A DNA stretch of 64,000 nt from Streptobacillus moniliformis DSM 12112 (GTDB lineage Bacteria; Fusobacteriota; Fusobacteriia; Fusobacteriales; Leptotrichiaceae). This document shows, piece by piece, positions 34,622 through 42,177 of this stretch (position 1 is the stretch's first letter; every line of letters begins with the position of its first letter). The notes under the pieces are model-generated. The model ran no database searches. It was given only the letters and a program-made list of their open reading frames with translations, and was not told the DNA's origin. The DNA lies in assembly GCF_000024565.1 (NCBI RefSeq), contig NC_013515.1, forward strand, positions 310,001 to 374,000, in the 5' to 3' direction. The position numbers and the translations under genes are program-made.

Positions 34622-36613
34622 ATGAAAAAAATTTATATATTACTTACCTTAATGGTAGGATTAAATATACTTGGTCAGGAAATTAATATATCAACTAAAC
34701 AAAAAGTAGAAAAAGAGATTATTGCAGATACTGCATTAATAAATTTTAAATTAAGATTAGAAGGTAAAAATTTAGAAAAAACAAGAAGTATTAATAGAGA
34801 GAAACTTAATGAATTTTTTATTAAACTAAATAAAAATGGGATTAAATTTGATAATATAGAAACAAATCTTATTAGTGATAAAAAATTTTCTAAACTGAAA
34901 GAAGAAAAAGAAAATGGATATGAAACAAATATGACTTTTTCTATAAAATCTGATAACATTAATGATCCACTTATTATAAATCAACTAGAAAAGATTTCTG
35001 CTATAGGATACAAGATGAATAAGGGAGTTATTACTTTCAAGTTATCTGCTAGTGGTAAGACCAAAAAGGATACATATAATAAAATAAATGAAAAAATTAA
35101 AATACTTAAGAAGAATATAGGAAGAGATTTTGATTTTGTGTTTTCAGATTCATATAAAAAAGTAGAAAGAATAGATGAAACATATTATGAAGTAGAAAAT
35201 GATTTTTCATTAAAATTAAGAGATTTAAGTAAAATTAATAAATTAATTGAAATAGCATCTAAATTAAATGTAGAAATTGATAATGATATAGAGTATTCAG
35301 TATCTAATTTGAAAGAAAAATATTTAGATATGTATGAAGATGCCTATGTTAAAGCTAGACAAAAAGCTAAATTATTGATGATGAAAGATTATGAGATTAA
35401 GAATGTAAAATCAATTAATGAAAATAGATATTTAGTAGATGAACTTGAAAGAAAAATTAATATTGCAAATGATGTAGCTGAATATGCAATGCCTGTATCA
35501 GCTGCTAGTTATAAAAATAAAAGACTTGAATTAGAGAGAGCTGAAGTTAAAACTGATGATTTAGAAATATCTATTCCAAAGGTTAAACTTCAAAATGAAT
35601 TAACTGTAGAATTTATAGCCTCTGATGGGAAAGAAGATATAAAGTATGTTAATGAGTTAAATCTTTATTCTAGTTTTAGTAAAGACATTAAAGCAGATAT
35701 AGTAGATTTAGAAATATCTATAAATACTAAATCAAATAAAAGTATGATTGATTCAAATAATAAGAATGCAAAAGTGTTTGATAAGTTAAAAAAACTTTTA
35801 TTGGCTGCTAAAATATCTTATGAAACTATAGAAAATATATCATTTGATACAAAAAAATATGAAAGTTATGAAAAAAAATTAGGTAAAGTAATTAAGAATG
35901 AACAACAAGCAACTTTTGATATAAAAGTAGGTAAAATTAATACATCAAATTATCAAAAATTTTTAGAATTAATAAATAATGATAAGATAACAATGTATAC
36001 GAATAATAATGAACTATTTTTCGAAATAAAAGAAAGTTCAAAAACTGTTAATGAAGCATACAATTTGGCTAATAAAAGATATAATAATTTAAAAGTTGAG
36101 CTTGTTAAATTAGGTATAGATATTAATCTTGAGCAATACTACAACACAGCTTTAATCGAAAGAGAAGAAAGAAATGAAAAGATTACAAACTATATTACTA
36201 ATAATAAGCTTAGAATTATTACAAAAGATATATCTAATCTATCACTTATGATATCTATATTAAGAGAATTAGGTATAGAAGTTAGCTATATTAACTATGG
36301 TTTAGATAATATTGAAAAATATAAAAAGGTACTTTATGATGAATTACTTAATGATTTAAAAAATAAAGAAGATAGATTTAATAAGTTAGAAAATATTGAA
36401 ACTAAAGGGTTTAAGTCTATAAAAGATAATGAAAATGAAATGTATAAATACTATGATAGAGATAGATTGATGTTTAATAGAAACAATTATGAGTATAACT
36501 TAAATATTTCAAATGAGGCAATAATAAAAAGTGCAAAGGAAAATCCATATAAGATATTTGTTAAACCATATAAAGCTAATATGGTATTAGAGGCTATTAT
36601 TAATCTAAAATAA
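34622..36613 (+). CDS. Periplasmic protein with two SIMPL (DUF541) units
   Basis: The 663-residue protein has a signal peptide (IYILLTLMVGLNILG) and then a SIMPL/YggE-like region. The first unit (about residues 20-330) starts ISTKQKVEKEIIADTALINF and includes ALINFKLRLEGKNLEKT, the helical KARQKAKLLMM and the conserved EYAMPVSAAS segment. A similar pattern begins again near residue 345 (KADIVDLEISINTKS, then KVFDKLKKLLLAAKI), so two units appear fused. SIMPL proteins are periplasmic or outer-membrane-associated and of poorly known function. Typical YggE is about 240 residues. AAAAGGAG precedes the ATG. Confidence 0.7.
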   Translation: MKKIYILLTLMVGLNILGQEINISTKQKVEKEIIADTALINFKLRLEGKNLEKTRSINREKLNEFFIKLNKNGIKFDNIETNLISDKKFSKLKEEKENGYETNMTFSIKSDNINDPLIINQLEKISAIGYKMNKGVITFKLSASGKTKKDTYNKINEKIKILKKNIGRDFDFVFSDSYKKVERIDETYYEVENDFSLKLRDLSKINKLIEIASKLNVEIDNDIEYSVSNLKEKYLDMYEDAYVKARQKAKLLMMKDYEIKNVKSINENRYLVDELERKINIANDVAEYAMPVSAASYKNKRLELERAEVKTDDLEISIPKVKLQNELTVEFIASDGKEDIKYVNELNLYSSFSKDIKADIVDLEISINTKSNKSMIDSNNKNAKVFDKLKKLLLAAKISYETIENISFDTKKYESYEKKLGKVIKNEQQATFDIKVGKINTSNYQKFLELINNDKITMYTNNNELFFEIKESSKTVNEAYNLANKRYNNLKVELVKLGIDINLEQYYNTALIEREERNEKITNYITNNKLRIITKDISNLSLMISILRELGIEVSYINYGLDNIEKYKKVLYDELLNDLKNKEDRFNKLENIETKGFKSIKDNENEMYKYYDRDRLMFNRNNYEYNLNISNEAIIKSAKENPYKIFVKPYKANMVLEAIINLK

Positions 36614-36730
36614 ATAAATTTTTGTTTCATATTAAGAAACGGATTATAAAATAATATAATAAATATTCTAGTAAATATTATTGTTATATCAATTACGATA
36701 AGCACTTTGTTATAAAATTATCTATCTTTA

Positions 36731-36759
36731 TTGCATTTAAATTTTTTTCATTATATAAT
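36731..36759 (+). promoter_or_regulatory. Promoter of pflA
   Basis: TTGCAT (36731-36736) and TATAAT (36754-36759) are 17 bp apart, about 30 bp before the ATG. Confidence 0.7.
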
Positions 36760-36789
36760 TATAATATAACTTATTAGGGAGTGTTGTAT

Positions 36790-37533
36790 ATGGAAAAGAA
36801 AAATGCAGGATATATATATTCATTTGAATCATTTGGTACTAAAGATGGTCCTGGAATAAGATTTGTACTTTTTTTACAAGGCTGTCCATTAAGATGTCTT
36901 TATTGTCATAATGTAGATACTTGGAATCTAAAAGATCATAAAAGATTAATGACACCAGAGGAAGTATTTAAAGAAATTATGAAAGTAAGAGGATTTATTA
37001 AAACAGGTGGAGTTACAGTATCAGGTGGTGAACCATTACTTCAATCAGATTTCATAATAGAGTTATTTAAATTATGTAAAGAAGCAGGTATACATACTTG
37101 CATTGATACTTCAGGATATATTTTCACTGAAAAATCTAAACAAGCTATAGAATTAGCAGATCTTGTAATGCTTGATATTAAACATATAGATCAGGAAAAG
37201 TATAAGGTATTAACATCTGTTAATCTAGCACCAACTTTAAAGATGGCGGATTATTTAGAAAGTATTAATAAACCAGTATGGTTAAGATATGTTTTAGTTC
37301 CAGGATATTCTGATGATCCTAAAGATTTAGATAATTGGGCTAAATATTGCTCTAAATTTAAAAATGTAGAAAGAGTAGATATATTACCTTTCCATCAAAT
37401 GGGAACACCAAAATGGGACAAAATGAAAAAAGAATATAAATTAAGAGACACTCCAACACCAACAAAAGAACAAATAAAAATAGCTGAAGAAATATTTTTA
37501 AAATATGACTTACCTTTATATAAAGTTAAATAA
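36790..37533 (+). CDS. pflA: Pyruvate formate-lyase activating enzyme
   Basis: This 247-residue radical SAM enzyme installs the glycyl radical on pyruvate formate-lyase. The cluster motif is GCPLRCLYCHN (Cys32, Cys36, Cys39), preceded by SFESFGTKDGPGIRFVLF and followed by VTVSGGEPLLQ, DTSGY and VLVPGYSDD, all typical of PflA. The pfl structural gene is not in the window. The frame is open earlier with GTG and TTG codons; the ATG at 36790, eight bases after GGGAG, is chosen. It is monocistronic. Pyruvate can therefore be handled both by Pfl and by the NifJ enzyme encoded at 42178. Confidence 0.93.
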   Translation: MEKKNAGYIYSFESFGTKDGPGIRFVLFLQGCPLRCLYCHNVDTWNLKDHKRLMTPEEVFKEIMKVRGFIKTGGVTVSGGEPLLQSDFIIELFKLCKEAGIHTCIDTSGYIFTEKSKQAIELADLVMLDIKHIDQEKYKVLTSVNLAPTLKMADYLESINKPVWLRYVLVPGYSDDPKDLDNWAKYCSKFKNVERVDILPFHQMGTPKWDKMKKEYKLRDTPTPTKEQIKIAEEIFLKYDLPLYKVK

Positions 37534-37545
37534 AATATATATTTT

Positions 37546-37586
37546 AAGTAGTCTGCTTTATTTCAATAATAGCAGACTACTTTTAT
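37546..37586 (+). terminator. Terminator of pflA
   Basis: AAGTAGTCTGCT (37546-37557) and AGCAGACTACTT (37571-37582) form a perfect 12-bp stem followed by TTATT. Confidence 0.9.
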
Positions 37587-37614
37587 TGTAAAATTAATGT
37601 TTTTGAGATATAAT
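37586..37614 (+). promoter_or_regulatory. Promoter of the 1308-residue outer-membrane protein
   Basis: TTGTAA (37586-37591) and TATAAT (37609-37614) are 17 bp apart. The -35 directly abuts the pflA terminator. Four Gs lie downstream of the -10, not in the spacer. Confidence 0.65.
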
Positions 37615-37634
37615 ACTAGGGGTTGTACAATAAA

Positions 37635-37673
37635 AAGGAGGATTATGATATTTTTATCATAAATTAAGTTATG
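37635..37673 (+). promoter_or_regulatory. Ribosome binding site separated from its start by a hairpin
   Basis: AAGGAGG (37635-37641) is 30 nt from the ATG at 37671, too far for normal initiation. Between them TTATGATA (37643-37650) and TATCATAA (37655-37662) form a perfect 8-bp stem with a TTTT loop. If folded, the stem leaves about nine unpaired bases between AAGGAGG and the ATG, a normal spacing. Alternatively the site serves a five-codon leader (MIFLS, 37645-37662). Confidence 0.6.
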
Positions 37674-40600
37674 AAGCAAAAAAAGATATTGTTTTTACTA
37701 CTCTTATCTTCTCTTACATATGCAGAAGAAGAAAAAAATAAGATAAGTGGAGAAATAAATTTTGGTATAAATTCAGCATTTGGTGCAGATGGATTAGAAG
37801 ATTTAAGTAGATTAATACCCTCATTAGTAGATACATTTAAACCCAGTAAAAATAAGGATTATGGAGATTTTAATATTCAAGATTATAGTAGGGAACAAAG
37901 AGATTTAGAGTTAGCTATTAGATATTTATCAAAAAATGTTGAATTAAGGAAGAAATTAAGTGTTAAATTAAAAGAAAATTATGTAGGCTTAGGGTTAAAA
38001 GTAGACATATTTGGAAAAAAGATAACACATACAAAATTTTTAGGAAATAATGAAATAGAAAAATTAAAACTAACATTAACATCAGATAATAGGTATATTA
38101 ATGGAGAGATTAATTACTATGTGAAAGGAGAAAGTCCTGAAAAAATAGACATAGACAAAATAGATGATGAGAAAACTTTAAAAAATAAGGTTGTGGAATA
38201 TAAGGTGAGTGTAAATCCAACACCATATAGAAACTTATCTTTATCATTAGACTTTTCAGGAGAAAATAGAAATATAAATATAGGTCCTACAATTAGGTAT
38301 AGAAAAGGTGGGACATATGTTAATGCCTCATTAATATTTAATAATGAGAAGAGATCATATGATTTAACAGATGAATTAGATAAGATAAAACATACTGCAC
38401 CAGGGTATGATAAGATAGAATATTTTAAGAAATGGACATTAAAGGAAGGCTATCCAAAAGATAATATAACTAAAGATGACTATAATAAAGAGCATGCAGA
38501 CTTAGGCAAAGCAGAAGTTTCTGGAACTAAGGGAACGGCTAGAATACTTGGACATTATTCTGGTTCACTTTATGGTGATTCTCCAATTAGGTATATTGCT
38601 AAAAATATATTTGATGAATTACATTCAAATAAGAATTTTAAAAATCTTTCAGATTTGATAAAAATATTTGAAAAAGATTCAGCTCCATCAGCGACAGATT
38701 TTATTACACCAGCATTAGGGTTAGGTGAAGAAATTAAAAATATTAAGGAATTTAATGATATAGTTAGTAGATTTTCCAGTAAAATGTATAGAAGGTTAGG
38801 AGCTGGGCTTAATAAAAAATATTCTAGTATAGGAGTTTGGACTCAAATACCAAAAGAATTTCATTATCTTTTACCTGGATTTCATAAAAATTTTGATTTA
38901 TCAAAAATCAAAGGTGAAGAATTAGATGCAGATTATCTATATAATGGACTTAAAAAAGAAGAATTTCCTTCAAAAGTAAATACTAGAAATAGAAGAGCTT
39001 TGCCAAGTTCTGTAAATGATAGATACAAATTAAAGGAAGAATGGCATTATTTTGATTTAGATGCGAAGAAATACTTAGTTGATGAAATAGTAAGAGAATA
39101 TAATATAGATAAGATTAAATCACTTGCAGATTCAAATGTTGGTGGAATAATAAGTTCTCTATTTACAGGTGGAATTACTAGTATACTAAATGATTTACCT
39201 AAAATACAGGAGATATTTAAGAATCCCTATGAAATGAGAGGGATTGATATAATTAGAGGAATATATTTCCACCAAAGCGAAAAAGAGAGAAATGTGATGA
39301 AGTATGAAGACATATTAAGAGCAAATTTTTCAGATGTAAACTTAAAAGAAAACAGTACAAAATACTCAACTAAAATAAAATTCAATATAGGTCATATAGG
39401 AAGGAACTATAAACTAGGAGCAAGCCTATTATTAAATGATAATGTAAATGTAAATGCAGAAAAATATGGATATGTTAGAAGAAATGATAATATAGGAGTT
39501 AATGCAACATATAAAGAAGGAATAATAGAATTTGATAGTAAACTATCATTAGATCTAACTAAGAACTATTTATATAGAAAAGATAATAAGGAAAAACATG
39601 TATATAATACAGTAAGTCTAAACACAGACACATACTTAGGCTTAAATATACCAGCAAATGAAAAACTTAATGTATTACTAGGACTAAGACATATAGGAGT
39701 ATATGGTTGGATAAATCCAATAGAGAGTTTAGATAAAAATGGTAAAGCAATAGAATTTGATATAGCAAAAAGAGATGAAAGTAATAATCCAATAGGAAAA
39801 GACAATAACTCTATAATAACATCTGAAACAACAGAAAAGAACTTAGTAGATAAAGAATATGAAAGACTAAAACAAGAGAATAATGGTAAAAGTAATAAAC
39901 TAAAAAGAGATATACATCAATCAGACTACATACAGACAGAGAAAAGTAAAACATTAAAATCAAGATATGAACTATATAACATATTATCACCAAGAGTAAC
40001 AATGGTATATAGACCATATGATAATATAATATTCTCAAGTCATTTGGAATTACCAATAAGTATAAGGAACTCATCACCAGCAGGAATAAGAGGGATATAT
40101 ACAGGAGAGATAAGATATTTAATAGATGATAGCTTTAAGGATATAATATATACAAAGAGTAATCCAATAAAGTTTAAGACATCAGGAGATATAGAGGCAG
40201 GATTAATATTAGGGAATGATGTAGGTTATTATTTATCATATAAGGCAATGGCAGATATGAGTTTTCTAAGGGGAGATATAAAGGGTAATGATAAGGATAT
40301 AGACTTTATTTTATCATTAAATCCACTTATAGTAAACCTTCCTATTAAGCCAAGATTACTTATAGGTAAGGAAGGTAAGGAGTATGTAAGTAAGGTAGGG
40401 TTAGAGTATTCTAAGGGTACAGAGTTTACAACAATACTTGGAATGAGGAAGGTATTAAAGACAAGTAAGGATATATTAGAGGAAGAATTAAAGCCAAATA
40501 TATTAGAGATATTAAAGGGTAGAAATACTAAGGAATATGAAAGGGTAAAAGAAAAGCTTGATAAGGAGAGCTTTAAAGGGGAACTAACATATACATTTAC

Positions 40601-41597
40601 ACCATTTATAGACATTAGGAAGGAAGAGGGCAACTTTAGGATAAGGGCTAAGGCAGATTCTACTAAGGTTGTTGGTAAAGAAGTAAAAAATGAAACAGTA
40701 GTTGGTGAATTTATAGAAAGAAAAAATGTAGAGAAGTATTTTGCTTGGAATTATCAGAAAAATGGATGGTTTTATGATGAATATAATTATTTTTTTGATG
40801 TTAAAACAGAAATAATAGAAGAAGAGAAAAGAAGAATTAGAAATTTAGATAATAAAATATATAACTTTGAAATTGATATGGATTATGAGCAAGAAAAAGG
40901 TATTAATTTTGATTTAAATTTAGGTATAAAATATAATGAAGTTAAATTAGCTGGATTAAGTGAAAATACTAAAACTACTGAAATAAAATCAAAGGTTATA
41001 CATATGTTATCTAATAGTTCATCACCTACTATTACTGATGATTTAATAAATAAACCTGAAAATGAAGTTAAATTGAAAGAAGGAAATTTATTAGAATCAC
41101 TTAAGGAATATATTAGAAATAAAAAAGATAAACCATATGATGAAAAAATATACGATAAAAATCGTGGATGGTGGAGCTATCTTGAAATTAAAGAAGAAAA
41201 ATTAAAAGAAATATTAGATTTTCCAAATAAATTAAATAAAGAATCTAAACTAGAAGAAAATATTTTCCTACATACTAAGAAGATAAATGCAAATTTAGAT
41301 ACATATTTAGGATACAAATTTAAAACTAGTGATAGAATGAAAATATCTATTGGAATGAAACATAATTTAACTGCAGAGTACATCTCTATTAATAAAATCA
41401 TAATAGATCAAATTAAACTATTTGGAAGTAGAAAGATACTATTTAAAAATACATTAAGTCCAGAAGTTAAAATGACATATAACCTAATTGATAATTTAAA
41501 TGTAAGAGTAAGTACAGAATTACCAATAAGTTTTGAGAATAAAGATTTTAAGGGTGTTAAATTTAATGTAAGAACAGGATTAGAATACAGATGGTAA
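37671..41597 (+). CDS. Large outer-membrane beta-barrel protein with duplicated C-terminal module
   Basis: The 1308-residue protein has a clear signal peptide (ILFLLLLSSLTYA, cleaved before EEE) and no recognised enzymatic or passenger domain. It ends in the aromatic beta-signal VRTGLEYRW. The C-terminal module (LSPEVKMTYN, then STELPISFENKDF, about residues 1257-1308) has an earlier copy at about 768-816 (LSPRVTMVYRPYDN, then HLELPISIRNSSP and GEIRYLI). The strands before each copy also match (NTDTYLGLNI against NLDTYLGYKF). The chain therefore seems to hold two related barrel units of several hundred residues. It shares this module with the gene at 15689. Isoleucine codons are nearly all ATA between about 39360 and 40680 but mixed elsewhere. 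Function is unknown. Confidence 0.75.
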   Translation: MKQKKILFLLLLSSLTYAEEEKNKISGEINFGINSAFGADGLEDLSRLIPSLVDTFKPSKNKDYGDFNIQDYSREQRDLELAIRYLSKNVELRKKLSVKLKENYVGLGLKVDIFGKKITHTKFLGNNEIEKLKLTLTSDNRYINGEINYYVKGESPEKIDIDKIDDEKTLKNKVVEYKVSVNPTPYRNLSLSLDFSGENRNINIGPTIRYRKGGTYVNASLIFNNEKRSYDLTDELDKIKHTAPGYDKIEYFKKWTLKEGYPKDNITKDDYNKEHADLGKAEVSGTKGTARILGHYSGSLYGDSPIRYIAKNIFDELHSNKNFKNLSDLIKIFEKDSAPSATDFITPALGLGEEIKNIKEFNDIVSRFSSKMYRRLGAGLNKKYSSIGVWTQIPKEFHYLLPGFHKNFDLSKIKGEELDADYLYNGLKKEEFPSKVNTRNRRALPSSVNDRYKLKEEWHYFDLDAKKYLVDEIVREYNIDKIKSLADSNVGGIISSLFTGGITSILNDLPKIQEIFKNPYEMRGIDIIRGIYFHQSEKERNVMKYEDILRANFSDVNLKENSTKYSTKIKFNIGHIGRNYKLGASLLLNDNVNVNAEKYGYVRRNDNIGVNATYKEGIIEFDSKLSLDLTKNYLYRKDNKEKHVYNTVSLNTDTYLGLNIPANEKLNVLLGLRHIGVYGWINPIESLDKNGKAIEFDIAKRDESNNPIGKDNNSIITSETTEKNLVDKEYERLKQENNGKSNKLKRDIHQSDYIQTEKSKTLKSRYELYNILSPRVTMVYRPYDNIIFSSHLELPISIRNSSPAGIRGIYTGEIRYLIDDSFKDIIYTKSNPIKFKTSGDIEAGLILGNDVGYYLSYKAMADMSFLRGDIKGNDKDIDFILSLNPLIVNLPIKPRLLIGKEGKEYVSKVGLEYSKGTEFTTILGMRKVLKTSKDILEEELKPNILEILKGRNTKEYERVKEKLDKESFKGELTYTFTPFIDIRKEEGNFRIRAKADSTKVVGKEVKNETVVGEFIERKNVEKYFAWNYQKNGWFYDEYNYFFDVKTEIIEEEKRRIRNLDNKIYNFEIDMDYEQEKGINFDLNLGIKYNEVKLAGLSENTKTTEIKSKVIHMLSNSSSPTITDDLINKPENEVKLKEGNLLESLKEYIRNKKDKPYDEKIYDKNRGWWSYLEIKEEKLKEILDFPNKLNKESKLEENIFLHTKKINANLDTYLGYKFKTSDRMKISIGMKHNLTAEYISINKIIIDQIKLFGSRKILFKNTLSPEVKMTYNLIDNLNVRVSTELPISFENKDFKGVKFNVRTGLEYRW

Positions 41598-41601
41598 TAA
41601 A

Positions 41602-41641
41602 AAAGGAGAATTTCCTATATAATTATAGGGATTCTCCTTTA
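41602..41641. terminator. Terminator after the 1308-residue protein
   Basis: GGAGAAT (41605-41611) pairs with ATTCTCC (41631-41637), with further pairing inside (CCTATA with TATAGG) and TTT on the downstream side. It also faces the convergent membrane-protein gene. Confidence 0.85.
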
Positions 41642-41659
41642 TTTCATAATAAAACTCCT

Positions 41660-42040
41660 TTACATAATCACTATAGTAAACATTGAGCTAACAATGAAAT
41701 GAAGTAATAAAATAAAATTATGTATAGGAATAAAATCATCACTTAATCCTAAATTAGTAACTATAAGTAATATATTAATAATAAGATATATTATCGCATA
41801 AAAGTTAAAATGTAAAATAGTAAAACTATTACCAACAAAATGTATCATTGCTGGAGCTATATTCATAAAATTTGGATTAATCATAAATAAGATTATAGTA
41901 ACTATCTCAAATGATAATATAGGAACTATTAATGGCTCTAAGCTATTAAAAGGATATTTTAATCTGAAAAATTTACTTATTCCCAGATATATTTTAATGT
42001 ATGCAAGTACTATAATAATTAATATTAAAAAATTAAACAT
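41660..42040 (-). CDS. Small four-helix membrane protein of unknown function
   Basis: The 126-residue protein is almost entirely hydrophobic, with about four membrane helices (residues 1-20, 37-57, 65-95 and 105-126). It contains AMIHFVGNSFTILHFNFY between the second and third. I recognise no family. GAGGGG lies at the right distance before the ATG, which supports it as a real gene. It stands alone between convergent and divergent neighbours. Confidence 0.65.
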   Translation of the reverse strand: MFNFLILIIIVLAYIKIYLGISKFFRLKYPFNSLEPLIVPILSFEIVTIILFMINPNFMNIAPAMIHFVGNSFTILHFNFYAIIYLIINILLIVTNLGLSDDFIPIHNFILLLHFIVSSMFTIVIM

Positions 42041-42090
42041 TTTCTTCCCCTCGTTTTAATATATTAAAAGTATATCATAAATTAAAAGGC

Positions 42091-42119
42091 TTTACAATAA
42101 TACATAGTTATTGTATACT
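42091..42119 (+). promoter_or_regulatory. nifJ promoter overlapped by an inverted repeat
   Basis: TTTACA (42091-42096) and TATACT (42114-42119) are 17 bp apart. The inverted repeat ACAATAA (42094-42100) and TTATTGT (42108-42114), separated by seven bases, spans the whole spacer and touches both hexamers. It has the size and position of a repressor operator. Confidence 0.65.
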
Positions 42120-42177
42120 ATTATTGTTAAATAAACTACTGCAATGGAAGAAATTGCCTAGTTAAACGGAGGGAAAC

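Noticed and set aside
33970-34623. 217-codon minus-strand ORF opposite the cysteine desulfurase
   Set aside because: The sense gene has clear catalytic motifs; the antisense ORF has no ribosome binding site or family features.
39566-40633. Minus-strand ORFs opposite the 1308-residue protein
   Set aside because: They exist because the sense strand uses few codons whose complements are stops. No ribosome binding site or domain supports them.
42041-42177. Rex-type operator (TTGTTAAAT near 42124) upstream of nifJ
   Set aside because: Only one half-site resembles the Rex consensus; the better palindrome at 42094-42114 has a different sequence.
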